Source of the DNA: Coemansia sp. RSA 922 | Taxonomy: Eukaryota; Kickxellomycota; Kickxellomycetes; Kickxellales; Kickxellaceae | Length of the DNA stretch: 20,220 bases | Reading direction: 5' to 3' | Assembly (NCBI GenBank): GCA_027577415.1 | Contig: JANBQS010000355.1 | Span: 1 to 20,220 of the forward strand | In this document: positions 10,422-19,324 of the stretch, piece by piece | How positions within the stretch are numbered: the stretch's first letter is position 1 | Layout: every line of letters starts with the position of its first letter | Made by a program: the position numbers and the translations under genes | The notes under the pieces: model-generated | Database searches by the model: none | Seen by the model: the letters and a program-made list of their open reading frames with translations, nothing else | Told to the model about the DNA's origin: nothing

Positions 10422-10644
10422 CGATCAAATATAGAAATGTAGTTAGAAGGTTTGGTAAAGCAAGAGCATGGCGGGCTTGGAAGTTTGCCCAGACTTTGAT
10501 ATTTTGAAGCCATGCTTGATCAGACTAGAAGATCATCAAGTGGCTCGATCACGACCTGTAAAAAAATATTGCTATTCACAAACTTTTTCTGGTTCTTTGA
10601 AATTCAAATTTCCTACTATATTTTGTTCTTTTTTATTATTACCA
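10422..10644. promoter_or_regulatory. divergent promoter between NUDCD1-like and BUD22
   Basis: A 223-bp AT-rich spacer separates the two start codons. TATA-like ACTATATTTTG near 10614-10624 precedes the BUD22 ATG by about 20-30 nt, and a TTCTATATTTGA-like stretch lies just before the NUDCD1 ATG on the other strand. One nucleosome-free region probably serves both. No specific operator was recognised. Confidence 0.5.
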
Positions 10645-12189
10645 ATGGCCGACGCAGCACTAGAGCCAGCACCCTCGGTGGATACACCCGCTGTCGCCGA
10701 CGTACCAGTGCTTGCCAAGCGCAGAGTGCACAAGGCAGAGTGGAGAGCAAAGCAGCGTGAGCAGCGCAGCAAGCGGACAAAGGCGAAGAAGGCAGCGCTG
10801 CAGGCGAAGCGCGAAGCACTTGGACTAAAGGCAGGCGACCCACTGCCAGAGGATGCCGTGTGCATCAAGGTCTTCAAGGATCAACTACCGCCCGAAAAGG
10901 CACACAAACTTCGCAAAAAGCTGCACGTTATCCGAGCTGAGACGAAAACAAAAGTAAAGAAGGCGACTGGATTCGAGATTCAAAGGATCACGCGCAAGCT
11001 CAAGAGAATCAGAACCGGCAAGCCAAAGGCTGGAGAGCATGAATCCGACGTCCCCGAGCTCGAAAGCAGGCTGGAGAAGATCAAGGCCATCAAGCAGGAT
11101 GCGCTAATCGAGTGCGTTGTACACCGAATCAAAAAGCAGAGCGAGGTTATTCGCGGGATGCTTAACGGCGTCGTCGAGCCGTCGGAGGATGTGCAAAAAC
11201 ACTTGGACGACAAGCTCTCTCGGCATCTCATCAACCACCTCTCGATTGTCAATACGGTTAAGAAGCATGTGCTCGATCTCGAGGGCGTTATTACCGAGAA
11301 GAACAAAAAGCCCTACAAGTTGCAAAAGAAGGAGGAGCGAAAGCTGGCGCTAAAGAGTCGCGCCGAGGCAAAGGAACGGGCCAAGCAGCGCAAGAGTGCT
11401 GGATCAAAGGATAAAGCCGAGTCCAAAGACGTGGCCGATAAAGCGGATGCCGAGCCTGACTCTGACAGCTCGTCATCGTCATCGTCGTCTTCCTCCGACA
11501 GCGATAGTGATAGTGATGGCGATTCTGACGTTGATGAGGATGTTGATTCTGACGTTGATGTTGACAGCGATGCTGCGAGCGATGACGACTGTGGCTACGA
11601 GTCGACCTCTGATCTGGACGCAGATGTCAGCGACAAGAAAAAGGGCAAAAAGGCATCTAGCAAGCCCAAGCGCGAGATCAAGTCGTCGACGTTTGTTGGA
11701 CAGCTTGGAGACTTTGTTAGCGACGATGCCCTTAGTGCAAGCGATAGCGACGAAGACAGCAGCGATGACGACGACATTGACGCTAAACGCAAGCGCAAGG
11801 ATAAGTCTGGGAAGGGCGAAAAGTCCAAGAAACGCAAGAGCGGTAATAGCGACGACGAGTACGAGTACGACGAAAAGGCCGACAAGGACTTTAAAAAGCT
11901 GTACGAGGGAGTTGAGCGCAAGAACCGTCCTGGCCAGCGTGCTCGGCGTCAAAAGTTTGAGCAGGTGTATGGAAAGGAGGCCAACCACATCAAACTGTTG
12001 ACAAAGGACAAGAAGCCGCGCGACAAGCCAAAGAAGCACGCCCCGACTAGCGACGCTGCTCCATCAAAGCCCTCAGCGACCGCCACTACTGCCGAGCAGA
12101 TGCACCCGTCCTGGGAGGCCAAGCGTCGGCAGAAGAAGATCTTGGCTCAGGCAAAGGAAGTCAAGGGTACAAAGATCGTTTTTGACTAG
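10645..12189 (+). CDS. BUD22: BUD22 / SRFBP1-family ribosome biogenesis factor (514 aa)
   Basis: Nucleolar protein needed for early 40S ribosomal subunit assembly in yeast. I chose ATG 10645 (context ACCAATGG) because the protein from there starts MADAALEPAP and runs straight into the basic, helical N-terminal region; the frame stays open back to 10468, but that part is AT-rich promoter-like sequence with no family similarity. Seen: long Lys/Arg-rich coiled segments (about 25-250), including KLRKKLHVIRAETKTKVKKA and VKKATGFEIQRITRKLKRI; a Ser/Asp tract of about 50 residues around 270-325; a second acidic patch near 360-385; and the characteristic C-terminal motif MHPSWEAKRRQKK about 25 residues before the end. 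The C-terminal motif and charge layout are what I rely on. No intron. Confidence 0.85.
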   Translation: MADAALEPAPSVDTPAVADVPVLAKRRVHKAEWRAKQREQRSKRTKAKKAALQAKREALGLKAGDPLPEDAVCIKVFKDQLPPEKAHKLRKKLHVIRAETKTKVKKATGFEIQRITRKLKRIRTGKPKAGEHESDVPELESRLEKIKAIKQDALIECVVHRIKKQSEVIRGMLNGVVEPSEDVQKHLDDKLSRHLINHLSIVNTVKKHVLDLEGVITEKNKKPYKLQKKEERKLALKSRAEAKERAKQRKSAGSKDKAESKDVADKADAEPDSDSSSSSSSSSSDSDSDSDGDSDVDEDVDSDVDVDSDAASDDDCGYESTSDLDADVSDKKKGKKASSKPKREIKSSTFVGQLGDFVSDDALSASDSDEDSSDDDDIDAKRKRKDKSGKGEKSKKRKSGNSDDEYEYDEKADKDFKKLYEGVERKNRPGQRARRQKFEQVYGKEANHIKLLTKDKKPRDKPKKHAPTSDAAPSKPSATATTAEQMHPSWEAKRRQKKILAQAKEVKGTKIVFD

Positions 12190-12410
12190 CCAAACACGAA
12201 ACACGAATAATCAAATCAAGCGGTTTCTCCGTGTGTGATGGTTGCCAGAACTTTTGGCTCTCTCTCTTACTTTTTTTGTCTCTAATTTGTTTGTCGTCTT
12301 AATTTGCTTGCACTATACAACCGTTTTGCAGTTCGTGCCTCTATTCTAGGCCTATTTTCTGCAAGGGACTAGTCCGTTTCTTACCTGGGCCAAAACCCCG
12401 TTGAGCCAGA

Positions 12411-15370
12411 ATGAGTGCAGGTCAATCCAACGCCACTAAGGTGCTTCCGACACCAGAGGTAACTTATACAGCCCCAATGAGCTTGGCGTGGAATATGCAC
12501 GCTTCACGAGGATATAAGAAACTCTGACAGCAGTGACATCGCGCTAAAGTCTGCTACGCCTCTTTTTTTTCTTTGCTGGTGTCTTTATTTAGGCATTGTC
12601 GCCCGCCGTCTTGGGGTCACTGCGTATAGTAGATATTAAGTACGTGTTGGACTACGCGCGGTCCTTACACTCGATTCGACACCCTGGCGGTATGACACTG
12701 AAAAGCGCGCTTGTAGAGCATCTAAGGCTAGTCCTCAGTGACTTGCTGACTGCCAACCAAGCTACCTACGCAATGGTGCTAGGCTGCGCGGCACAACTTT
12801 CACCGTAAGTATGCTGGCTATGATGCCCTTCAAGCTCGCAGAGGAGATATTCTCGATTTTACTATGTGGCGCATTCCTCAGGACACCTGTCTAATTCTCG
12901 AATTGTTGTCTTGTGTCCATGCATGTCTATTTTAACTTGCGCGCGTAGGACAATTCTCGAGTATACACACTTTGAAACCAGGACCAAAAATCACGTACCG
13001 ATTCCCCGAACAGGGACATGGATAACGTTCAGATCTATGCCTCATCGTAATGAGACGGCCTTGACAAGACCGGATAACCATACTCACTCGTCCACGCATC
13101 GCCAGTTATCCGAAATCGCTGTTAGAGCCCACGTGGTGAGAGAGATTGCAGCTAGCACAACGCCCGGTATTGTTCACGGTCAGACGGCTAGTGGCTTCGA
13201 TGGACTGGTGTTTGGAGACTCCAACTTTGTGCTACCCGTGCAAAATCTCACACGGCCTGAGGTGTTTATGGAATCAGCACCGCGGATGAACTCAAAAATG
13301 CTCAACCTGAAGCTCACCATTGACCAAGTCGATATGCTAACTGCCGACCCTACCGACAGCGACCCCGCACCATACGGCGTCTACCTATTTATGTGCCAGT
13401 ACAGCGATGCGTGTAACTCGATTGCGCAAACGCCTAAACGGGCGGTGCACATTGCCTTTCCGCAGCAACTCTCTGTGGCAGCAAATTCGGCTCTGGCCTG
13501 GTCAGATTCTAAGAATACCCATTGCAAGAGCCCGATTGACTTGACTGGCTTGGTAACAAAGACTGCCGAGTGCAACAACATTATTCGTATCACCTACTCG
13601 ACGCCTACACGGTGGGTCGCTGCCATCGTTCTGTCAAAACGCCACACCGCCCATTCGATTGCCAGCGAGATTCGCAAGAGTCACTATATATCCGCGGACA
13701 AGGTGCGTCAGGCCTTCTTTAACCACACGAGCACCGATGACGATGACGACTTGGTATCTACGGGTGCGCTGGTGAGCCTCAAGTGCCCACTTGGACTGAG
13801 TCGCATCTCGACGCCCTCGCGCTCCGCTTATTGTCAGCACCCGCAGTGCTTTGACTGCGAGATATTTATGCAACTTACTCGCAAGCTTACGGTGTGGAAG
13901 TGCCCGGTGTGCTCGATTGTCATAAAGTCCTGGCGGGAGCTGATTGTCGATGGCTACTTTGAAAGTATCTTGAAAGGCACGTCGGCAGCTGATGACCAGG
14001 TTTACATTGAGCCCAATGGCGAATGGAAGCCAAAGAGGGAAGCGCCTACGCCGCGCAAGGAGCTCCAGTCAACAGCCCGCCGACCACTCGAGATCGATGA
14101 TAACGACACTATTGACCTGAGCGATTCGAGTGCCGCAGGATACCAGTCGACTGCGCGAAATAAACGTCGGCGTACAGAAGTCGTTGATCTCACGCTGGAT
14201 TCGGATGACGAAGGCGCTGACACTGACGATATCCTGGAAAGAGAGGCAAATATCTCGCTGACTCAGGAAGAGATTGACTTGATTTCATCCGTGGAGAATG
14301 ATATCATGAATCCAGCAAGCGCGAGCACGAACTTGAGCTCGATCAGCACGACGAGAAGCTCCTCTGCCACGACTTTGAACAACTCCACGTCGCCTAGCAG
14401 CGGGCGTCAGCCTGTCCATGGAACAGCGGTAACATCAACTAGTACCACACCAACTGGCGGGCAGACCGCTGCCAGACCACTACTTGTTGCCCCATTGACG
14501 CCGACAAATGGTGTATGGAGTGCGGCGTCAAAAATTGCCTCAACAGCGCCGCCTACTCGCCACAAGAACCGGCCCAAGCACAATCCCGCCTCGCATCGCA
14601 GACTCGGCGGGGATGTTTGCACACGAATGGCAAGCAACGCTACGCCCACCCAATCTCGTTTTCACGCTGACACACTTAGCTCCCCACGCCCACGAGTGCC
14701 TCTTGTGAATTTACATGCTCATTCAGCTCGTGACGCTGACACTCAGCGCAACGAGAATGCCATCGCCAATGCTGTTGCGTTCTCTGCTGCCCGTGCGAGC
14801 CGGGTACCTAATGTGTCATTAAGTGGCGGTAGCGCCGGTACCACTCAAGCCTGGACCCAATACAGCCACTCATCTGGCCTTACCGAGCTTGCCATTGCAC
14901 TTACCACTCGTACTCTTGATTCCGCGCCTGCCACCCATTCTTCGTCTGCAAGCCTGGGGTCCTCAGCTCAAACTTCGCCGAGGTCAAGTACTGCCGGGCA
15001 AGTCAGGGCTCCGCAGCGGCCAACCGTCACCCCGATAGCACCGCGATTATCAACAGCAGCTCCGAATACCGTTCCCAGAGCACAGCAACCAGTTGCGCCT
15101 CCTGCGGCCCACAGAAGTCATTCGCAAGGGAACTTTGCTGGTCAAGGCGGATCACCCACTGCCACAGCGCCACTGTCAAGTGCTCAATCCAGAGGTGCCT
15201 CAAATGCGCAGTCTGCGAGCCAGCCTGCCCAGCCATTACATGTTGGCATGTCGCCCACGTACTCTACGCTGTTTTTAAGCGCGCAAACGGCAGGATCGGG
15301 AAGTGCGACTGGAGGCAAGGGTGCTGCGTCTAATGAGCGTAGCAATGGGCCAACAAGGTATGCGGGGTAG
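12411..15370 (+). CDS. SIZ/PIAS-type SUMO E3 ligase (893 aa, three exons)
   Basis: Transfers SUMO from Ubc9 to substrates, mostly nuclear. Exons 12411-12458, 12593-12804 and 12949-15370 total 2682 nt (894 codons with stop) and join in frame. SAP DNA-binding domain at about 22-62, divergent. PINIT-like region at about 130-345 (YGVYLFMCQYSD; IIRITYSTPTRWVAAIVL). SP-RING: LKCPLGLSRI then C382-x-H384-x2-C387 and C405-x2-C408 (WKCPVC). After it a basic KRRR cluster and two SUMO-interacting motifs next to acidic/Ser runs: TIDLSD at 474-479 and VVDLTL at 498-503. The last roughly 380 residues are Ser/Thr/Ala/Pro-rich, presumably disordered, with no domain. Short exon 1 (16 residues) is supported by the in-frame ATG, donor GAG|GTAACT and SAP continuity; exon 3 donor-acceptor junctions by the restored frame. 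Possible alternative 3' end: see findings. SIZ1 and PIAS are the same family; I cannot assign an orthologue. Confidence 0.9.
12459..12592 (+). other. intron 1 of the SIZ/PIAS gene (134 nt)
   Basis: Donor GTAACT, branch-like CTGAC at 12524-12528, a T-rich tract, and acceptor TTATTTAG ending at 12592. Phase 0. It joins MSAGQSNATKVLPTPE to ALSPAVLGSL. Confidence 0.8.
12805..12948 (+). other. intron 2 of the SIZ/PIAS gene (144 nt)
   Basis: Consensus donor GTAAGT, branch-like CTAAT at 12891-12895, acceptor GCGTAG ending at 12948. Phase 2; without its removal the frame stops at the TAA inside the donor. Confidence 0.9.
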
Positions 15371-15502
15371 GACAGTTAATTTTAAATGTATGTTTTTTTT
15401 TTGGTGAACCCATCAGTATTGATAGCAAACCTGGTTGTTTATATGGCGATTTACGCTTCAAAAAAGTTGATATTGCCGTCTATACTAGTTACAATATTAT
15501 CT

Positions 15503-16417
15503 ATGCTTTTATCACTTAAACATACTGCGGTGCGCCGCTTAACGGGTCCACTAGTCTTGCGCCGACTTTTTTCTGAATCAGACAGTGGATCGCGTCTAGT
15601 TAAGCCAATTACTGGCGATATTCCGCAGCCTAATGAGCCGATCAAGTTAGTGGCACCCTCGACCGCTGCATCGTATATTAGATACTCTGCTGGGTATCTT
15701 GAGCAAGGGTATGACAAGAGCGATATCTTTGTGCATCCCGATTTCATCAATGACGAGGAACACGCGCTGTTGGCCAAATGTTGCGAGAGAAAGCTGAAGA
15801 GACTGGCCAGTACATACGAAATGGGCCATTTTGACAAGCGGATTCACAACTACCGCGAGTGCTCAGTTAGCGCGTGGCTGCCACAAAAGCGCGCAGTAGC
15901 TGGACGTGTCGCAGAAGCCATGGGTCGGGCTGTTGATCCGGATCCAATAGACCTCCCGGATAGAGCCGCAAATGGAAAATCTGGCGGCTGGACTACAGTG
16001 GGGAAATACGACGGACAGGTTCGCCATATTTTGGACCGTGTTTGGGAGCTCTTTCCATCGAGCTTTGCCTGGCTGCCGCCGCATATCTTGGATCTCCACG
16101 AAAATGGCGAGATCTTGCCGCATGTCGATAACCCGGACTATTCGGGATTCATGGTGGGCGGCCTCAGCCTACTTGGCTCGGCAGTTAGCACATTTAGACA
16201 TGTCGATGATCCAAGTGTCAGCGTCGATGTGCTTCTGGCGCCCAAGTCGCTGTACTTTATGACGAACCGTATTCGCTACCAATTCACTCACGAGATTACT
16301 GTTGACCCCGAGCAAAGACAGTGGCAGGGCAAGGTCGTGCCTAGAGCGCGGCGTATTTCGCTCATGTTTAGAGACGCCAAAGTGCCCGAGTCTGGCTGGA
16401 AGAGCCTCGCCAACTAG
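15503..16417 (+). CDS. ALKBH7: ALKBH7-like Fe(II)/2-oxoglutarate dioxygenase, mitochondrial (304 aa)
   Basis: AlkB-family oxygenase; ALKBH7 acts in the mitochondrial matrix and is linked to fatty-acid metabolism and programmed necrosis in mammals. Start chosen at 15503 because the protein then begins MLLSLKHTAVRRLTGPLVLR, an Arg-rich, acid-free amphipathic stretch followed by RLFSES, a good matrix-targeting sequence. The frame is open back to 15386 with other ATGs (15443), but that lies in AT-rich spacer. Seen: iron ligands H207-x-D209 (LPHVDNPDYSG) and H263 (YQFTHEI), with arginines for 2-oxoglutarate in RRISLMFRD near 284-290. The order HILDLHENGEILPHVDN...GGLSLLGSAVSTF...LAPKSLYFMT is ALKBH7-like. 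Human ALKBH7 is about 221 residues; the extra length is N-terminal and around 140-165. It follows the SIZ/PIAS gene by 132 bp in the same direction and converges with the next gene. Confidence 0.85.
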   Translation: MLLSLKHTAVRRLTGPLVLRRLFSESDSGSRLVKPITGDIPQPNEPIKLVAPSTAASYIRYSAGYLEQGYDKSDIFVHPDFINDEEHALLAKCCERKLKRLASTYEMGHFDKRIHNYRECSVSAWLPQKRAVAGRVAEAMGRAVDPDPIDLPDRAANGKSGGWTTVGKYDGQVRHILDRVWELFPSSFAWLPPHILDLHENGEILPHVDNPDYSGFMVGGLSLLGSAVSTFRHVDDPSVSVDVLLAPKSLYFMTNRIRYQFTHEITVDPEQRQWQGKVVPRARRISLMFRDAKVPESGWKSLAN

Positions 16418-16557
16418 GCTTTTTTTCTATTATTAAACTGTGCACTCTAACACATATTCAAGCCGTACAAGAAGGAATTTCATTCACGAAACAGCAACAA
16501 AAACTACAAAGCATAATATGTAAACATCTATTTGGCGATAATCGGCTGCTATTGGCA

Positions 16558-17364
16558 CTAATCCTTGTTCTTGGGCGCCTCCTTGTAGCTGATGGCGGCC
16601 TCCTCATCCATCGACGTAATCACAGTGACAAGGAGATCCTTGCCTTCATTAAAGTCCTCCAACATCTTCTCGCCCAGGTCACCTTCGGGAACCTTGACGT
16701 CGTCTTTGGTATCACCCTCGGGAGTCACAAGGCTAAGGAACTCGCCGTCGTTATCCACATCAAGGAGAGTGAACTCCTCGCGCTTAATGTTAGGGACATC
16801 CATATTGTGCGTCGAGGGAGACATGTCTTCGATCTTGCGACCAGTGAAAATGTCGATGCCAGTGAGAGAAACCTTGGCGTGGCCGTGCTTGCCGGTCTTC
16901 GAGGTCGTCATGGCAACAATCTTGCAAGGGCGGCCATTCAGAACAACATGCCCGTTAATGCGCAGAGCAGAGCACTGCATTGGAAAGGTCAACGAGGCGC
17001 CCGAGCCAGCAGACTCGATTTCCTGGTCAAACTGAGCGTCGTTGTTCTTATTGGATGCTGGGGCGTCGTCCTTAGGCGCCTTACCCTTGGCTGCCTTTCC
17101 CTTGGATGGGCTAGCCTTGGATGGGCTAGCCTTGGCGGTCTTGGATTGCTTCTCCTTGGATTTGCTGACAGCGCCCTCAGTCGTGGCGACGACCTCTTCA
17201 GTCGTGGCGACGACTTCTTCAGTCGTGGCGACGACTTCTTCAGTCGTGGCGACAGCATCTTCAGTCGTGGCAACGACATCTTCAGTCGTGGCAACGACCT
17301 CCTCCTGGGGAACCTCGGCGTCAACTACCTCGGAGTCATGTTTGTTCTGGGTGTTCTTCGACAT
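16558..17364 (-). CDS. eIF5A paralogue with long repeat-bearing N-terminal extension (268 aa)
   Basis: Translation factor 5A, which resolves stalled ribosomes and needs hypusine. ATG 17362-17364 was chosen: it starts MSKNTQNKHDSE and sits just after a likely 5'-UTR acceptor; the upstream open frame to 17454 is intron. Residues 22-63 are six heptads of (E/D)VVATTE type; 64-105 are Lys/Ala/Ser/Pro-rich with SPSK twice, like histone H1 tails; the eIF5A body begins near 121 (SGASLTFPMQCSALR). The hypusine loop [10 protein letters not shown] is intact, hypusine lysine K159. Near it, two usually basic positions differ: I136 in LRING (K in the other copy) and N143 in LNGRPCK. The body is complete, through the C-terminal OB domain to SYKEAPKNKD. 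About two-thirds identical by eye to the copy at 19325-19813. A usual eIF5A is near 155-165 residues, so the extension adds about 105-110. Function of the extension unknown. Confidence 0.9.
   Translation of the reverse strand: MSKNTQNKHDSEVVDAEVPQEEVVATTEDVVATTEDAVATTEEVVATTEEVVATTEEVVATTEGAVSKSKEKQSKTAKASPSKASPSKGKAAKGKAPKDDAPASNKNNDAQFDQEIESAGSGASLTFPMQCSALRINGHVVLNGRPCKIVAMTTSKTGKHGHAKVSLTGIDIFTGRKIEDMSPSTHNMDVPNIKREEFTLLDVDNDGEFLSLVTPEGDTKDDVKVPEGDLGEKMLEDFNEGKDLLVTVITSMDEEAAISYKEAPKNKD
17176..17301 (-). repeat. in-frame 21-bp coding minisatellite, six units
   Basis: Six contiguous 21-bp units, each encoding (E/D)(V/A)VATTE, lie inside the eIF5A paralogue. On the plus strand the units begin TTCAGTCGTGGC (CTCAGTCGTGGC in the first) and differ at only a few positions, mostly in the GCGACGAC/GCAACGAC part. 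Unit length is a multiple of three, so gain or loss of units would keep the frame. Two 15-bp copies of a CTTGGATGGGCTAGC-like unit (about 17101-17130) encode the SPSKA repeats nearby. Confidence 0.95.
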
Positions 17365-17372
17365 TTTAAGCG

Positions 17373-17557
17373 CTAGAAAATTCCGGTGATAAAGGCTATG
17401 TGGATGGAAACAAGCAAGGTAAAAGTGTGCGGTTATTAGCAAGACATAATTCAACTACAAATCGAGGTAAAATAGCGACCAGTGATTTGGCATGGGGATT
17501 GTGGATATGTGAGCATTCCTCTGAGCGACATATCTAGCGTAGAGCAAAAAAACATAC
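17373..17557 (-). other. predicted 5'-UTR intron of the extended eIF5A gene (185 nt)
   Basis: Minus strand: CAG|GTATGT donor starting at 17557, CTAAT branch-like site at 17439-17435, acceptor TTTTCTAG ending at 17373, eight nt before the ATG. Upstream, CT-rich sequence and an AATAAATA TATA-like motif near 17660 suggest the promoter. Inferred from motifs only. Confidence 0.55.
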
Positions 17558-18500
17558 CTGGTGAGTAAAAAAAATTTGAAGAAAACGAGTATAAAAATGC
17601 AAATATGAAAGTGAAAATGAAGAGAAGAGAGTTTGTTGGAGCAGGTGGCCGCAGCGCAGGTATTTATTAGCTGAGCTCTGGTGAGCCTCGCCGCTTGGAC
17701 TTTGCATTTACAAAGCTCCTTATTGTTATTGGGTGATCACCCTCAAAGGAATGCTGGAGTTTTTGGTGTGTTTTGGAAGAAAGACTTCTTTCTACCTTTT
17801 ATCCGCTTTGAATCTTTTAAGAACTTTCTTGCCACAAAACGAGGCATGGCAGTTGGCAAAAGGCCGCTTAGACTAAAAGTGAACGGGCTTGGAGAAAAAT
17901 CTTTAGAGCTTTGCTAAGTAAATCTCGGCCAACTGCTGGTATGTGCGTAAGCGGCCAAGAGGAGGTACAAACCTCAATGACGTTAAATTGGTTTATTCCC
18001 TAATATATAAAAGTGGGCGATTAGAGGTTGCCTCTGCACAACATGTGTAGCGGCACAGTGGATAGGAGGTTTAACAAGTGTAGATGCACCTCCCACCCGG
18101 AATGCATTTAATTGAAATCTACATAGAAGCTGCTGTTTTGACGCAACTTGGACTAACTGATACATGTCTCGACACACAGCCTACCATGACAATAAATCCA
18201 ACATACGCTTCTATTTTTTTTTTTAGCCACAAATGTCTGACGAATAAACATGGGAAGGACAGAAGCTAAAACGCAAAGACGAAAAAATGGCTCATCCATT
18301 TTGCGTGGTACACATCATGTGCATCAAAGACAACAAGTCGTTGTATGCAGCCTGCCTATTAGGACACACTGCAGCTCCTTTCAAGAGAATATGATATATT
18401 GGCGGTTACAGATAAGAAAGATAGACAAAGCAATTGCCTGCTCCAATATTGTACTTTTTTTCGCAACTGTAGCTTGGCCTCTCGCTCCACATTCAGTCCT
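17558..18500. other. intergenic region left of the small spliced gene
   Basis: Contains the presumed promoter and first non-coding exon of the extended eIF5A gene at about 17558-17670 (minus). A TATA-like TATATAAAAG on the plus strand at 18003-18012 has no clear gene downstream. A 99-codon plus-strand frame (18250-18549) lacks domain or codon signal. No tRNA A/B boxes or known snRNA core sequence were seen. Confidence 0.4.
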
Positions 18501-18510
18501 CATAAATAAG
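18501..18510 (+). promoter_or_regulatory. TATA-like box of the small spliced gene
   Basis: CATAAATAAG is followed by a pyrimidine-rich then CA-rich stretch (about 18520-18650), the look of a fungal TATA box, initiation region and 5' leader, ahead of the ATG at 18720. Note the leader would hold an upstream ATG at about 18523. Confidence 0.35.
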
Positions 18511-18719
18511 AGACAGTATCCTCATGCCTACCTCTCAATCCTGCCTTAACCCTGTAACTTTAGACATTTCCCTCCAACCACATCATCAACACCTTCACCA
18601 CGACCATTGCACACAACAACAACCGCATTTGTGCTACCCCACTCCCTGGCCATCCCTACTTGCGGCCCTCTCTTGAGCGCAGGGATCCATCAGAACCCTG
18701 CACACCCTCCGCATCACGC

Positions 18720-19010
18720 ATGTCATTGTCATTTTTGTTAAACGACATACCAAGTGCTCCCTCTCATCTGCCGCCAGCTCCTTCAGCCCTCCCACCCTTG
18801 CCACATACCCCTCAGTCATTGCCTCGCAAGATGACACTATTTCCCTATATTTTATACTGGTAAGTATGATTCTTCATGTTTTTTTGGCCATGTCACCAGT
18901 AATTAATGCTGCGTATTTGCTAGTACCTTTTGCTTAATTTGATTCTAACTTTACAATATAGGACACTGCCAGGTCTCTTATATTCCCCGTACGCTACATC
19001 ATTTGACTAG
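18720..19010 (+). CDS. unrecognised small spliced gene (62 aa)
   Basis: I do not recognise this protein. Exon 1, 18720-18859, starts MSLSFLLNDIPSAPSHLPPA, then a Pro/Leu/Ser-rich stretch and a hydrophobic FPYILYW segment. Exon 2, 18962-19010, adds TLPGLLYSPYATSFD and stops. The intron has a consensus donor, branch point and acceptor, which is the best evidence that the locus is transcribed and spliced. The first residues resemble the SLLN-type starts of many fungal transcription factors, but no zinc finger or other domain follows, so it could be a relic first exon of a lost factor, a real short protein, or a non-coding RNA. The frame is open upstream of the ATG too. Nearby are an upstream ATG at about 18523 with a 49-codon frame and a CACGTG at about 19032. 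Confidence 0.35.
18860..18961 (+). other. intron of the small spliced gene (102 nt)
   Basis: Donor GTAAGT at 18860-18865, perfect branch consensus TTCTAAC (CTAAC 18945-18949) and acceptor CAATATAG ending at 18961, 12 nt after the branch site. Spacing and motifs match those of the confirmed introns in this window. Confidence 0.65.
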
Positions 19011-19324
19011 AAGCTAGACACTTCCTCTGATCAAAACACCACACGTGAGCAGGCCCAGCTACATCAGTGTGTGTGTGCGCGCAGTCTAATCCCTACACAT
19101 AGATATGCCAATTGAAAGCAGCCTAACAAAATATATCCGACTCGTTGCTTGGCGACGCCAGCCGTTTAAACACAAATCTAAAAAATGTCATCTAGGCGAA
19201 TAGATCTAAAGATCGTACCAGTAAGATCCGCACAATTTAACATTTAAAAAGCTAATAGTAAAGAAGTTAGGACCAAAAGGGGGGGGGGAAGAAAAGAAAT
19301 AGTTAAGAAGCAAACCAAAAACGT
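19011..19324. other. intergenic region downstream of the second eIF5A
   Basis: Holds a short TG/CG run near 19066-19082, a ten-G run at 19279-19288 and the 3' flank of the eIF5A gene. No gene seen. Confidence 0.4.

Noticed and set aside
10468..10644. 59-codon N-terminal extension of BUD22
   Set aside because: AT-rich promoter-like sequence without family similarity; ATG 10645 has a better context and a sensible start.
16552..17376. 274-codon plus-strand open frame
   Set aside because: Exact antisense of the extended eIF5A gene; its repeats mirror the 21-bp units. The minus strand encodes a clear eIF5A.
18003..18012. TATATAAAAG as a promoter
   Set aside because: No supported gene follows within a sensible distance on the plus strand.
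18250..18549. 99-codon plus-strand open frame
   Set aside because: No domain or clear codon pattern; it lies in spacer upstream of the better spliced candidate and ends in that candidate's leader.
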